Positions 7,302 through 16,877 of a stretch of 40,108 bases of DNA are shown here, piece after piece. The stretch is taken from positions 1 to 40,108 of the forward strand of contig NZ_PDNI01000053.1 of assembly GCF_002925845.1 (NCBI RefSeq), read 5' to 3'. How positions within the stretch are numbered: position 1 is the stretch's first letter; each line of letters opens with the position of its first letter. Under the pieces are notes generated by a model, which saw only the letters and a list, made by a program, of their open reading frames with translations, had not been told where the DNA came from and ran no database searches. The translations under genes and the position numbers were made by a program. Origin of the DNA: Roseovarius nitratireducens (GTDB taxonomy: Bacteria > Pseudomonadota > Alphaproteobacteria > Rhodobacterales > Rhodobacteraceae).

Positions 7302-8603
7302 ATGGAATGGTATGAAGTCGGCCTCGGCCTCCTCGGCCTCTTGATGTTGCTCATCGCCATCGGCCTGCCGATCCCCTTTGCGCTGGCGGCCGCCTCGCTG
7401 CCCTTCCTGTGGCAGATCCAGTCGTTTGATACCTCCATCGTCTCGGCGGAGTTGAAGCTGTGGGGCGTGTGGATCGACTATATCCTCTTGGCGGTGCCGC
7501 TCTTCGTCTTTCTCGGGGAATTGATCGGCAAGTCCAACATCGGCCCAAATCTTTACCAGTTCCTGCACCAGGGCGTGCGGGTGCGTGGCTCGGCGGCCTA
7601 TGGCTCGATCGGGGCCTGCGCGGGGTTCGGCGCGGTCTGCGGGTCGTCCATGGTGGGCGCGCTCACCATCGGCGGCGTGGCCCTGCCCGAGATGCTGCGC
7701 CTGGGATATGGCAAGCGGCTGTCTTCGGGCGTGCTGGCGGCGGGCGGCACGCTGAGCGTGCTCATTCCGCCCTCGCTGATCCTGCTGTTCTACGGCATCG
7801 TCACCGACCAGAGCATCGGTGATCTGTTCATCGCGGGGGTCATTCCCGGGCTCATCCTCGTCACCTCCTTCGCGCTGGTGATCCTCGTCTGGGGCATCCT
7901 GAGACCCGGCGACATCCCCGACCGCGAGTCGGCGGTGAAGATGGGGATCGTTCAGATCGCCGCCACCGTGGCCCCCATCGCGCTCATCGGCCTCGTGATC
8001 ACCGTGGCGATCTACGCGGGCATCGCCACGCCGACCGAGGCGGCGGCGGTGGCGGCGCTGCTGACCGTGATCCTCGCCTTCGGCGTGGGCGGGCTCAAAT
8101 GGCAGGGCTTTACCGACGCGCTGTTTGCCACCATGCGGACGATGGGCTATCTCGGGCTTCTGCTGTCGGCGGGGGTGCTCTTTGGGTTCGTGCTCACCTA
8201 TTACCGGGTGCCGCACGAGTTCACCCAGCTTTTCCTCAGCTTTGATCTGTCGCCATACGTGGTGCTGGCGATCGTGCTGATCTTCTACATCGTGCTGGGG
8301 ATGTTTCTCGAGCCGGTGTCGATGACCTTCATCACCCTGCCCACGATCTACCCGCTGATGGCTTCCGCCGGGTTCGACCTGATCTGGTTCGGCGTGGTCT
8401 ACACGATCACCATGGAAATCGCCGTGCTGACGCCACCCGTGGGCCTGAACCTCTACGTGATCCAGGGCATCGGGCGCGGCGAGGTGACCATCGGCGACGT
8501 CATCATGGGCTGCCTGCCGTTCATCGCGGCGCTGGTGCTGCTGATCGTCATCCTCATCCTCGTGCCGGAGACCGCGCTGTGGCTGCCAGATCAGATGCGC
8601 TAA
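7302..8603 (+). CDS. dctM: TRAP transporter large permease subunit DctM
   Basis: A 433-residue polytopic membrane protein with about 12 hydrophobic segments and DctM hallmarks: the N-terminal GLPIPFALAAASLPF, FVFLGELIGKSNI, GAVCGSSMVGALTIGG, GGTLSVLIPPSLILLFYGI, and GIATPTEAAAVAALLT. It is the ion-coupled translocation subunit of the TRAP system. The start follows the dctQ stop by three bases. The last 25 bp overlap the beginning of the hydrolase gene, so the two are translationally linked. Confidence 0.93.
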   Translation: MEWYEVGLGLLGLLMLLIAIGLPIPFALAAASLPFLWQIQSFDTSIVSAELKLWGVWIDYILLAVPLFVFLGELIGKSNIGPNLYQFLHQGVRVRGSAAYGSIGACAGFGAVCGSSMVGALTIGGVALPEMLRLGYGKRLSSGVLAAGGTLSVLIPPSLILLFYGIVTDQSIGDLFIAGVIPGLILVTSFALVILVWGILRPGDIPDRESAVKMGIVQIAATVAPIALIGLVITVAIYAGIATPTEAAAVAALLTVILAFGVGGLKWQGFTDALFATMRTMGYLGLLLSAGVLFGFVLTYYRVPHEFTQLFLSFDLSPYVVLAIVLIFYIVLGMFLEPVSMTFITLPTIYPLMASAGFDLIWFGVVYTITMEIAVLTPPVGLNLYVIQGIGRGEVTIGDVIMGCLPFIAALVLLIVILILVPETALWLPDQMR

Positions 8604-9379
8604 CGAGCCGAACCGGCCTGAGCTATCGCCGCGCGGGCCGCGGCGCGCCGCTGGTGCTGGTGCATGGCTACCTTGGCGGGGCCGGGCAATGGCAGGGCGA
8701 GATCGACCGCTTCGCCGACCGCTTCGACGTGATCGCACCCGACCTGCCCGGCTTTGCCGGCTCTGCCGCCCTGCCCCCGGCGAACCGCATCGCGGACTTC
8801 GCGGCGACCTTGGTCGCCCTGCTGGATGAGCTGGGGCTGGGGCGGATCACCCTGCTGGGGCATTCGATGGGCGGCATGATCGTGCAGGAACTGGCCGCCA
8901 CCCACCCCGCGCGCATTGCGCGACTGGTTCTCTATGGCACCGGCCCGCTGGGCGCGATGCCCGACCGGTTCGAATTGCTGGAGACCTCCCGCGCCAGCAT
9001 CTGCCGCGACGGTGTCGCACGCACCATCCGGCGGATCGGGGCCACATGGTTCCGCGAAGGCAAGGCGGCAAGCGGATTCGAGATCGTGGCAACGCTGGGC
9101 GCGCAGGCAAGCGAGCCGGCAGCACTTGCCGGGCTGGACGCGATGGATCTCTGGGACGGGCGCGGCGCGCTCGACCGGCTGACCATGCCGACGCTAGTGC
9201 TGTGGGGGGACCGCGACAAATCCTACCGCTGGCCGCAGGTCGAGACGCTGTGGCAGGGCCTGCCCGATGCCGCGCTGGCGGTGATCCCGGGCACGGCCCA
9301 TGCCGTGCACCTCGAGAAACCGGCGCTGTTCCACGCGATGCTGGAGGACTTCCTCGACCAAGGGGGCGGTGCGGGCTGA
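8579..9379 (+). CDS. Alpha/beta hydrolase linked to TRAP transporter
   Basis: A 266-residue alpha/beta-hydrolase with oxyanion motif LVHGYLGG (near residue 28), nucleophile elbow GHSMGG (Ser96), acid in LWGDRDKS (D211 or D213) and histidine in GTAHAVHLEKP (H241 or H244). It resembles enol-lactonases, haloperoxidase-like and meta-cleavage hydrolases. No signal peptide is seen, so it acts in the cytoplasm. No ATG fits; a GTG at 8579 overlapping the end of dctM by 25 bp is the best start. Being last in the LysR-controlled TRAP operon, it probably hydrolyses the imported compound (an ester or lactone), which is inference. Confidence 0.85.
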   Translation: MAARSDALTSRTGLSYRRAGRGAPLVLVHGYLGGAGQWQGEIDRFADRFDVIAPDLPGFAGSAALPPANRIADFAATLVALLDELGLGRITLLGHSMGGMIVQELAATHPARIARLVLYGTGPLGAMPDRFELLETSRASICRDGVARTIRRIGATWFREGKAASGFEIVATLGAQASEPAALAGLDAMDLWDGRGALDRLTMPTLVLWGDRDKSYRWPQVETLWQGLPDAALAVIPGTAHAVHLEKPALFHAMLEDFLDQGGGAG

Positions 9380-9406
9380 GACAGCGACGCCGCTACCCCG
9401 GCTTTT

Positions 9407-9652
9407 TCAACCCAACTGCTGCCGCAGCCAGCGCGCGAGATAGATAACCGGCCAGCGCAGCACGCTCATCCCCGCCGCCAGAACCAAGAGGCCCAGCCAC
9501 GGCCCGTGCTGCCACGCCACCAGCCCCAGCACCGGCACGCCCAGCGCAATGAGCGCGTAGGCGCGCCGCCAGTGGTTGTCGCGGCTTGGCAGCATCGCCA
9601 GAACGTTGGCCGCCAACGCCCAAACGCAGGCGAGGATCAGCGAGGCGGTCAT
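9407..9652 (-). CDS. DUF2484 small membrane protein
   Basis: An 81-residue protein with two or three hydrophobic segments (about residues 3-20, 31-47 and 50-64), matching the DUF2484 family, known to me only from Rhodobacterales, where it normally sits between murC and murB. Its function is unknown. The ATG at 9652 overlaps the TGA of the permease gene in an ATGA. It ends 28 bp from the convergent hydrolase gene. In this genome the permease gene separates it from murC and no murB follows, so the usual neighbourhood is broken. Confidence 0.75.
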   Translation of the reverse strand: MTASLILACVWALAANVLAMLPSRDNHWRRAYALIALGVPVLGLVAWQHGPWLGLLVLAAGMSVLRWPVIYLARWLRQQLG

Positions 9653-10839
9653 GACGCGCCTCCCACGAGGCTCGCGCTCAGCGCGGCAAGGGCCGCGAAC
9701 AGGCCAAAGACCGGCACCGCCATGGGCACCCTGAACGCGGCCTCGGGGCTTGTACGCTTCATCGCGATCAGCGCCGCATTGACCAATACGAACACACCCA
9801 GAAGCAGCGACGAGGTGAGCCCGGCAAGATCGGCCACCGGCAACAGCAGCGCGCCCGCGATGACCGCCACGCCGATCAGCAGCGTCGCGCGCAACGGCGT
9901 GCCGAAGCGGGGATGCGCGTGGTGAAACCCTGCCAGCGCCGGGCTGCGGCGCCCGAGGCCAAAGAGCACCCGGCTCGCCATCACCATCTGCGCCAGCACG
10001 CCGTTCAGCGCCGCCGCCACGGCGATCAATGACAAGAAGGCCGCACTGCCACCGCGCCCCGCCTGCCACACGAGCGCCAGCGGCTGTTCGCTCGCGCCCA
10101 GCGTGGCAAGCGGCACCGCACGCACCGCCGCGATGCTGACCAGCGCGTAAAGCGCGCTCGTGATCGCCAGTGACAAGAGGATCGCGCGCGGCAGGATACG
10201 TTCGGGCTCGCGCACCTCCTCGGCCATGTTGACGATATCCTCGAACCCGATGAAGGCGAAGAAGGCCAGCACCGCCGCCGCGATCACTCCCGACCAGACC
10301 AGCTCGCCCCCCGCCTGCCAGTCGGGCGCGGGCGTTGCGGTAAAGCCCGCGAACATCACCAACGCGAGGCCCGCCACCTCGACCACGGTGAACAGGGCCG
10401 CGACAGCGAGGCTTTCCAGAACGCCCAATATCGCCACGCCCATCAGTACCAGCCCCAGAACGATGACCGACGGCCCGAACGGCAAGCCCGTCACCGCCCC
10501 GAGATAGCCCACGCCACCACGAAGGACGGCAGCGGCGGACACGGTCCCGGCCGCCACGATGGCGAGCCCGACCAGCGTGCCGAGCCAAGGCAGGTTGAGC
10601 CCCTTGGCGACGAACACCGCCTCGCCTGCCGCCTCCGGCAACCGCGTGGAAAACTCGGCATAGCTCAGCGCCGTGGGGGCGGCGATCACGCCCGCCAGAA
10701 CAAAGGCCAGTGGCGCCCAGATCCCCGCCTCCGCCGCGACCGCCCCCACGAGCACGTAGATCCCCGCGCCGACCATGACACCCACGCCGTAGGCGGTCAG
10801 CAGTCCCAGACCGATGCGGCGTTTCAGGATCTCTGCCAT
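9649..10839 (-). CDS. APC family amino acid permease
   Basis: A 396-residue integral membrane protein of the amino acid-polyamine-organocation superfamily. The N-terminal helix contains the glycine-rich GVGVMVGAGIYVLVG, the first unwound-helix substrate site of the APC fold, followed by SYAEFSTRLPEAAGEAVF and about ten more hydrophobic segments. FFAFIGFEDIVNMAEEVREPER is the conserved sixth-helix region. It is short compared with typical 450-500-residue APC members. It starts 6 bp after murC stops, so it is read with the cell-wall genes. The substrate is unknown; a cationic amino acid or polyamine is possible. Confidence 0.85.
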   Translation of the reverse strand: MAEILKRRIGLGLLTAYGVGVMVGAGIYVLVGAVAAEAGIWAPLAFVLAGVIAAPTALSYAEFSTRLPEAAGEAVFVAKGLNLPWLGTLVGLAIVAAGTVSAAAVLRGGVGYLGAVTGLPFGPSVIVLGLVLMGVAILGVLESLAVAALFTVVEVAGLALVMFAGFTATPAPDWQAGGELVWSGVIAAAVLAFFAFIGFEDIVNMAEEVREPERILPRAILLSLAITSALYALVSIAAVRAVPLATLGASEQPLALVWQAGRGGSAAFLSLIAVAAALNGVLAQMVMASRVLFGLGRRSPALAGFHHAHPRFGTPLRATLLIGVAVIAGALLLPVADLAGLTSSLLLGVFVLVNAALIAMKRTSPEAAFRVPMAVPVFGLFAALAALSASLVGGAS

Positions 10840-10845
10840 GCCCGT

Positions 10846-12243
10846 CTAGCCCGCCAGCCGCGCGGGAAGGCCACCGGCCCATGCGCTGATCGTACCGGCG
10901 CCGAGGCACACCACCATGTCGCCGGGCCGCGCCTCGGCGCGCACGAGGCGTTCCAGGTCATCCTCCGAGCCGATGGCCACCGCGTGGCGGTGGCCATGCC
11001 GAGTAAGCCCCGCCACCAGATCATCACGCGTGGCGCCCGGGATCGGGTCCTCTCCGGCGGCATAGACATCGGCGATGCCCACGACGTCGGCCTCGTTGAA
11101 ACACCCACAGAAATCGTCGAACAGGGATGAGAGCCGCGAATAGCGGTGCGGCTGATGCACGGCTATGATGCGCCCCTCCGTGGCCTGCCGCGCGGCGCGC
11201 AACACGGCGGCGATCTCGACCGGGTGGTGGCCGTAATCGTCGATCACCGTCACGCCATTCACCTCGCCCACGCGGGTAAAGCGGCGGTTGACGCCGCCAA
11301 AGCTCGCCAGCGCGTCGCGGATCGCGTCGCGCTTCATGCCCAGATGCCGCGCTACCGCCACGGCGGCCAGAGCGTTGGAAACGTTGTGATCGCCCGGCAT
11401 TGGCAGGCTGCACCCGTCGATCATCCGGCCCTCGGCCTGGAGCGCCACGTCGAAATGCGCCACGCCCCGCTCATAGCGCAGGTTGAGCGCGCGCACATCG
11501 GCCTGCGCGTTGAAGCCGTAGGTCAGCACCCGCCGGTCGCTGATCCGGCCGACCAGCGCCTGCACCTCCGGGTGGTCGGTGCAGCACACGGCGAGGCCGT
11601 AGAACGGGATGTTGGAGACGAAATCGTAAAACCCCTGCCTCAACGCATCGAAATCGCCCCAGTGCTCCATGTGCTCGGGGTCGATATTGGTGACGATGGC
11701 GATCGTCGCGGGAAGCCGGTTGAAGGTGCCGTCGCTCTCGTCGGCCTCGACCACCATCCATTCCCCCTGCCCCATCCGCGCGTTCGATCCATAGGCGTGG
11801 ATGACGCCGCCGTTGATCACCGTCGGGTCGATCCCACCCTTGACCAGCAGTTCGGCCACCAGCGTCGTCGTCGTGGTCTTGCCATGCGTGCCCGCCACCG
11901 CGATGTTGGACTTGAGCCGCATGAGTTCCGCCAGCATCTCGGCGCGGCGCACCACCGGCAGGCCGCGCCTGCGCGCCTCGTCCAGTTCGGCATTGCCCGG
12001 CTTGATGGCCGAGGAGATCACCACCACCTCCGCGCCGTCGAGGTTCTCCGCCCGCTGCCCCTCGAAGACACGCGCGCCCATGCCCTTGAGCCGCTCGGTG
12101 ATCGGCGTCGACTTGAGGTCGGACCCCTGCACCTCGTAACCGTGGTTGAGCAGCACCTCGGCGATGCCCGACATGCCGATCCCCCCGATCCCCACGAAAT
12201 GGATCGGGCCGACATCCGTCGGTAGCTTGGTGGCTGCATTCAT
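10846..12243 (-). CDS. murC: UDP-N-acetylmuramate--L-alanine ligase MurC
   Basis: A 465-residue Mur ligase adding L-alanine to UDP-MurNAc with ATP, the first amino acid of the peptidoglycan stem. The N-terminal domain shows [16 protein letters not shown] (residues 15-30) for UDP-substrate binding. The central domain has the P-loop [10 protein letters not shown] (118-127), followed by [13 protein letters not shown]. The C-terminal domain contains [14 protein letters not shown] and HQPHRYSR. Length is normal for MurC. Its ATG follows the murG TAG directly, with no gap. Confidence 0.97.
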   Translation of the reverse strand: MNAATKLPTDVGPIHFVGIGGIGMSGIAEVLLNHGYEVQGSDLKSTPITERLKGMGARVFEGQRAENLDGAEVVVISSAIKPGNAELDEARRRGLPVVRRAEMLAELMRLKSNIAVAGTHGKTTTTTLVAELLVKGGIDPTVINGGVIHAYGSNARMGQGEWMVVEADESDGTFNRLPATIAIVTNIDPEHMEHWGDFDALRQGFYDFVSNIPFYGLAVCCTDHPEVQALVGRISDRRVLTYGFNAQADVRALNLRYERGVAHFDVALQAEGRMIDGCSLPMPGDHNVSNALAAVAVARHLGMKRDAIRDALASFGGVNRRFTRVGEVNGVTVIDDYGHHPVEIAAVLRAARQATEGRIIAVHQPHRYSRLSSLFDDFCGCFNEADVVGIADVYAAGEDPIPGATRDDLVAGLTRHGHRHAVAIGSEDDLERLVRAEARPGDMVVCLGAGTISAWAGGLPARLAG

Positions 12244-13341
12244 CTATTCTGCCCTTCTGCCTGCGAGGTCCTCGACCAAGTCGGCCAATCGCTGCGGGGC
12301 ATCGGGGCGCCCCTGCGAGAGCGCCGCCTGCGCCATCATCCCCGCGCCCTGCGCGTCGCCCAGAACGGTGGCGATCTGCGCCGCGAGGCTCCTCTCGTCA
12401 AGCCGGTTCTCGGGAATGCGGATCGCGCCGCCAGCCTCGACCAGGCCGCGCGCATTGGCGGTCTGATGATCGGCGGCGGCGGCGGCGTAGGGTATGAGGA
12501 TGGCGGGCCGCCCGATGACGGAAATGTCGGCGATGCTCGACGCGCCCGCGCGGCTGATGACAAGCTGCGCCTCCGACATCCGGCGCGGCACGTCGCGAAA
12601 GAACGGCTGCACATCGGCATCGACACCCGCGCCCGCGTAGGCGCGAGTCACGCGCTCGATGTCCTCGTCGCGTGCCTGATGGCTTACCCGGATGTTGCGC
12701 AGCATCGCCTCGGGCAGCGCCGCGATCGCCGCCGGCACCACGTCGCTGAGGATGCGCGCACCCTGGCTACCGCCGATCACCAGGACCGACATCGGGTAGT
12801 CGCCCGGCGGGATATAGGGCGCGCCCGCCCGTTCGATCACCGCCGCGCGCACCGGGTTTCCGACATGCTCGCCCCGCGCGCCCTTGGGCAGGTCGGTGGG
12901 CCAGATGCCGCAGGCCACCACGTCCACCCGCGGCGCGAACACCCGGTTCACGCGGCCCAGAACGCCGTTTTGCTCGTGCACCATGCGCGGACGGCGCAAT
13001 AGCCACGCCGCCGCCAGCGCCGGGATCGTCGGGTAGCCGCCAAAGCCCACCACCGCGTCCGGCCGCTCGCGCAGCATCCGCAAGCTCGCCCCCAGCACGC
13101 CCCCCGCGATATGCAGCGGCGCCAAGAGCTTGTTGACGATCCCGCCGCGCGCGAAGGTGGCGCTCGCCACCTGCTCGATCTGCACCGAATGCGGAAACCC
13201 GCCGACGAACCGCGCGCCGCGCGCATCCGTCGACAGCCGCACCCGCCAGCCGCGCCGCAGCATTGCCTCGGCCAGGGCCTGCGCCGGAAACATGTGCCCG
13301 CCGGTGCCGCCCGCCGCGATCAACAGAAGCGGTGCACTCAT
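12244..13341 (-). CDS. murG: MurG UDP-GlcNAc transferase
   Basis: A 365-residue GT28 glycosyltransferase that adds GlcNAc to lipid I to make lipid II on the inner face of the membrane. The N-terminal glycine loop is [10 protein letters not shown] (11-20); VVGFGGYPT and [13 protein letters not shown] follow. The C-terminal UDP-GlcNAc site contains [20 protein letters not shown] and the [10 protein letters not shown] segment. The start at 13341 overlaps the ftsW TGA in an ATGA; the open frame upstream of it is the shadow of ftsW. Confidence 0.97.
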   Translation of the reverse strand: MSAPLLLIAAGGTGGHMFPAQALAEAMLRRGWRVRLSTDARGARFVGGFPHSVQIEQVASATFARGGIVNKLLAPLHIAGGVLGASLRMLRERPDAVVGFGGYPTIPALAAAWLLRRPRMVHEQNGVLGRVNRVFAPRVDVVACGIWPTDLPKGARGEHVGNPVRAAVIERAGAPYIPPGDYPMSVLVIGGSQGARILSDVVPAAIAALPEAMLRNIRVSHQARDEDIERVTRAYAGAGVDADVQPFFRDVPRRMSEAQLVISRAGASSIADISVIGRPAILIPYAAAAADHQTANARGLVEAGGAIRIPENRLDERSLAAQIATVLGDAQGAGMMAQAALSQGRPDAPQRLADLVEDLAGRRAE

Positions 13342-14501
13342 CGCCGCCCCCGCAGGATATCGCCGATCTGCCCTTGCGGTCGTGTCCGGGTGAGCGCCAG
13401 CAGCATCCCCACCGCCAGCCCGGCGGCCACGATGGACGAGCCGCCATAGCTCACGAAGGGCAGCGTCATGCCCTTGGCGGGCAAGAGCCGCACGGCAACG
13501 CCCATGTTGATCATCGCCTGTGCGCCCAGCATCGCTACCAGCCCGGTGCCCGCCAGCCGGATGAACGGGTCGCGCTCGCGGATCAGCCGGAACAGCGAGC
13601 GCAGCACGATCACCGAATAAAGCGCGATGATCGCCAGCACGAGGACGAGGCCGTACTCTTCGGCCGCCACGGCGATGATGAAATCGGTATGCGCGTCCGG
13701 CAGGCTCCATTTCACCTGCCCCTCACCGACGCCGACGCCGAAGAACCCGCCCTCCTGGATCGCGTTGGTGGCAAAGCCGATCTGCGTGGTCGGATCGACC
13801 TCGGCGCTGAGAAAGCCGTCGATGCGGCGCGCGAAATGCTCGGAATGGGAATAGGCGAAGCTCCCCGCGAACACCACCAACCCGGCCATCGCCAGAAGCA
13901 GCAGCACCGGCGCGCCGCTCACGAACCAGATCACCCCCCAGCCGAACAGCACCAGCGCCGCCTGCCCGAAGTCCGGCTGCATCGCCAGGAACCCGAGGAT
14001 CGCCACCATCAACCCGAAGGACCACAGCCGCCCGGGCGGCCCGCCGATTTCCTGGCTCGCGGCCATCATCCACGCCGCCGCCACCACGAAGGCGGGCTTG
14101 AGAAATTCCGAGGGCTGCACGCTGGCAATGCCGAGGCTGTACCACCGCACCGCGCCCTTGCCGAAATCGGTGCCGAACACCGGCAGCAGCATCACCGCCA
14201 CCAGCGCCGCGAGAAAGCCCAGAACCGCCAGCCGCCGCACCGTCTCGGGGCGCATCATCGAGACCACCATCATCGCCATCAGCGCGAAGCCGCCGAACAC
14301 CATCTGACGCTGCACGTAGTGGAACGGCGCGAACCCGTTCTCCTCGGCCAGCGGCACCGAGGCCGCGAGCCCCAGGAGGATGCCGATGGCAAACAGCATC
14401 AACACCGAGAAGAACGACCAACGGTCGATCGTGCGCCACCATTTGGGGAGAACGGGATCCTCGTCCCGCAGGGGCACAGCCCCATAGACCATTTCCGTCA
14501 T
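13338..14501 (-). CDS. ftsW: FtsW lipid II polymerase (SEDS family)
   Basis: A 387-residue SEDS-family protein with about ten transmembrane segments. It polymerises lipid II at the division septum. The segments [26 protein letters not shown], the large periplasmic loop around [24 protein letters not shown] and FVSYGGSSI near the C-terminus are FtsW/RodA signatures. Linkage to murG and murC identifies it as FtsW rather than RodA. The ATG at 14501 is preceded by a GGCAGG-like ribosome site. Upstream is a 127-bp gap to the divergent flavoprotein gene, which should contain the promoters of both. Confidence 0.95.
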   Translation of the reverse strand: MTEMVYGAVPLRDEDPVLPKWWRTIDRWSFFSVLMLFAIGILLGLAASVPLAEENGFAPFHYVQRQMVFGGFALMAMMVVSMMRPETVRRLAVLGFLAALVAVMLLPVFGTDFGKGAVRWYSLGIASVQPSEFLKPAFVVAAAWMMAASQEIGGPPGRLWSFGLMVAILGFLAMQPDFGQAALVLFGWGVIWFVSGAPVLLLLAMAGLVVFAGSFAYSHSEHFARRIDGFLSAEVDPTTQIGFATNAIQEGGFFGVGVGEGQVKWSLPDAHTDFIIAVAAEEYGLVLVLAIIALYSVIVLRSLFRLIRERDPFIRLAGTGLVAMLGAQAMINMGVAVRLLPAKGMTLPFVSYGGSSIVAAGLAVGMLLALTRTRPQGQIGDILRGRR

Positions 14502-14628
14502 CTGCCTGCCGCCTCGATGCCATGCGCCCCTTTGCGGGGTCTGTCTTGCAAGTGTACCCGGAATCGACGCCCGAGACCAGAGAGAACCCCCCTTGCCTTT
14601 GCGCGGGATTTCGCGTCTCAGGCGGGGC

Positions 14629-15816
14629 ATGACACGGGCTATCGACACGCTCATCCTCGGGGCCGGCGCGGCGGGCATGATGTGCGCCGCCCATGCCGGC
14701 GGGCGCACGCTCGTCATCGACCACGCACGCGCACCGGGCGAGAAGATACGCATCTCCGGCGGCGGGCGGTGCAACTTCACCAACCTGCACACCGCGCCTG
14801 AAAATTTCCTGTCCCAGAACCCCCATTTCTGCAAATCGGCGCTGGCGCGCTACACGCAATGGGATTTCATCGACCTCGTCGAGCGGCACAGCATCGCCTG
14901 GCACGAAAAGACGCTTGGGCAGTTGTTCTGCGACGGGCGGTCCACGCAGATCGTCGGGCTTCTGGTGGACGAGATGCGTCGGGCGGGGGCAGAGTTGTGG
15001 CTCTCGACGCGACTCTGTGACCTGGGCCATGACGGCGACCGTTTCCACGCCACACTCGAACGCGAGGGTGCGCAGCAGGCCGTCACCGCCCGCAACCTCG
15101 TGCTGGCCACCGGGGGCAAGTCGATCCCCAAGATGGGCGCGACGGGGATGGCCTACGACATCGCCCAACGCTTCGGGCACGCGCTGACCGAAACGCGCCC
15201 CGCGCTGGTGCCGCTCACCTTTTCCGACGCGCCCTTCGTGACGCTTTCAGGCACCGCCCTGCCCGTCCGCGCGTCCTGCGACGGGGCGTCATTCGAAGAG
15301 GCGGCGCTCTTCACCCATCGTGGCCTCTCGGGCCCGGCGATCCTGCAAATCTCGTCCTATTGGCGCGAGGGGGCCGAGATCGCCCTCGATCTGGACCCCG
15401 AGGGCACGCTCTTGGAAACACTGCGCGCCGAACGGCAGCGGCAGGGACGGCGCAACCTCACCACCGCGCTGTCGCAGCATATGCCCGGCAAAGTCGTCGC
15501 TCATCTCGCACCCACTCTCAGGCTTGCGGGCAACCTCGCCGATCAGTCCGACGCGCGGCTCTCAGACATCGTGGGCGCGCTGCGCAACTGGCGGCTCCGG
15601 CCCACGGGAAGCGAGGGCTACCGCACCGCCGAGGTAACGCTCGGGGGCATCGACACAGGGGGCCTCAGCTCCGCCACGATGGAATCGCGCCACCTGCCCG
15701 GCCTCTACGCCATCGGCGAGGCGGTGGACGTAACCGGCTGGCTGGGCGGCTACAATTTCCAGTGGGCCTGGGCATCGGGCTGGGCGGCGGGTCAGGCGAT
15801 CTCGGCGCGGGCGTGA
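14629..15816 (+). CDS. HI0933-type NAD(P)/FAD-dependent oxidoreductase (BaiN/RdsA-like)
   Basis: A 395-residue flavoprotein of the HI0933 family. The N-terminal dinucleotide fold is LILGAGAAGMMCA, followed by the family signature KIRISGGGRCNFTN near residue 38. LATGGKSIPKMGATG is the second nucleotide-contact region, and the C-terminal GEAVDVTGWLGGYNFQWAWASG closes the FAD site. Members include bile-acid flavin reductases, but most have no known substrate. The start at 14629 is chosen for the glycine-loop position and a preceding AGGCGGGG. It is a single gene divergent from ftsW; its terminator is not obvious in the 264 bp that follow. Confidence 0.9.
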   Translation: MTRAIDTLILGAGAAGMMCAAHAGGRTLVIDHARAPGEKIRISGGGRCNFTNLHTAPENFLSQNPHFCKSALARYTQWDFIDLVERHSIAWHEKTLGQLFCDGRSTQIVGLLVDEMRRAGAELWLSTRLCDLGHDGDRFHATLEREGAQQAVTARNLVLATGGKSIPKMGATGMAYDIAQRFGHALTETRPALVPLTFSDAPFVTLSGTALPVRASCDGASFEEAALFTHRGLSGPAILQISSYWREGAEIALDLDPEGTLLETLRAERQRQGRRNLTTALSQHMPGKVVAHLAPTLRLAGNLADQSDARLSDIVGALRNWRLRPTGSEGYRTAEVTLGGIDTGGLSSATMESRHLPGLYAIGEAVDVTGWLGGYNFQWAWASGWAAGQAISARA

Positions 15817-16080
15817 GGGGCTGGATCTGAAGCGGGCGTTGAGGTGAGCCGCGCATCGACGGGCCGCGGCGCGGCGATCCAAAGCTGTTTCTAAGGCGCT
15901 TGATGGCGGCAAAATCCGAAAAAGACTTCAGCGGTGCGCAGGTTGCAGACAAATCGCCGTGCCGGGGGCAGCCCGGCGATGCGCGGCGGCGCGCCAAGGC
16001 GCGCCTCGATTCCGCGCAGGTGTGCCAAAGGCCCAACGACCGCGCCAGACCCCTTGCCGACCCCGAATTTCCCCGACGCC

Positions 16081-16815
16081 CTACCCCTTGGGCCGCGCCC
16101 TTGCCGCCATCACGTCCCGGCCGAGGGTCAGCGTATAAGCCTCCAACTCGCTCAACGCCGCTTGCGCCGCCTCGGCCTCGTTCCCCTCCAGCGCATCCGC
16201 GATCCGGGTGTGAAAGCCCAGGATTGCCTCGCGCGACCGCGCCGTGAAGGTGATCATGTTCATCAAGGGCTGCATCGCCTCAACCGCACCTGCCAACTGG
16301 TAGGACAAAACCGGATTGGCCGCGCTGTCCACCAGCGCGCGGTGAAAAGTGACATCGGAGGCGCAGAAGCTCTCGTCCGACAGCCCCGGCTGCCCCTGCC
16401 GGTGGATTTCCGCCCGCATGGTGGCCAGCGTGTCGGGCGTGCGCCGCAGGGCGGCGAGCGGCGTGCAGGCGCGCTCCAGCGCGTAGCGCGCCTCGCAGGC
16501 GACATCAAAGCTGATCGCGTTCATCGACAGCAGAAGCGTCGAGGTGGTGATATGCTGGCCATAGGCGTCGGGATAGTTCAGCCGGTTGACGAAGGCCCCG
16601 CCGAACGCGCCCCGCGCGGTGCGGATCAGGGATTGCGCCGCCAGCCGTTTGAGCGCCTCGCGCACCGTGGGGCGCGACACCTCGAAGTGATCGGCCAATT
16701 CGGCCTCGGACGGAAGGCGCTCGTCCACGATGAGCCGCCCGGCCACGATCTCCTCGCGGATGGCCCCGGCGATCTGCGCCGAGAGGTCGGCCTTGTTATC
16801 GGGATCAATTTTCAT
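16081..16815 (-). CDS. GntR family regulator with FCD domain
   Basis: A 244-residue FadR-subfamily GntR regulator. The N-terminal winged HTH (roughly 10-75) includes REEIVAGRLIVDERLPSEAEL and VSRPTVREALKRLAAQSLI. The C-terminal helical FCD ligand domain has a metal-type pattern with D-x3-H (SDVTFHRALVDSA) and a later histidine (GFHTRIADAL). It is divergent from the DUF2182-to-acuI operon, with its own operator-like palindrome starting at the base next to its ATG. In Ruegeria pomeroyi a GntR-type gene likewise neighbours dmdA-acuI, as I recall, so this is the probable DMSP or acrylate responsive regulator here. Confidence 0.88.
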   Translation of the reverse strand: MKIDPDNKADLSAQIAGAIREEIVAGRLIVDERLPSEAELADHFEVSRPTVREALKRLAAQSLIRTARGAFGGAFVNRLNYPDAYGQHITTSTLLLSMNAISFDVACEARYALERACTPLAALRRTPDTLATMRAEIHRQGQPGLSDESFCASDVTFHRALVDSAANPVLSYQLAGAVEAMQPLMNMITFTARSREAILGFHTRIADALEGNEAEAAQAALSELEAYTLTLGRDVMAARARPKG

Positions 16816-16841
16816 TTGTCTTACATTTAAATGTCTGACAA
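16816..16841. promoter_or_regulatory. 26-bp palindromic operator, GntR type
   Basis: The interval reads TTGTC, two bases, ACATTTAAATGT, two bases, GACAA. The outer 5-bp arms and the central 12-bp core are perfectly complementary; only the two positions between them on each side deviate. FadR-type regulators bind palindromes of this sort. It begins next to the gntR start codon and lies 36 bp before the DUF2182 start, so one bound dimer could control both divergent units. Confidence 0.7.
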
Positions 16842-16877
16842 TTTATTCGTCAAGAGACGAGTCGCAGGGAGAGAGCG

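Noticed and set aside
5571-8738. A minus-strand open frame of 1055 codons across the TRAP operon
   Set aside because: It is rich in Arg, His, Gln and Asp with no domain pattern and lies antisense to well-supported dctPQM genes; it is a GC-rich shadow frame.
15817-16080. Gap between the flavoprotein gene and gntR, searched for terminator or small RNA
   Set aside because: Only short GC-rich inverted repeats, no T-run and no convincing promoter; nothing to report.
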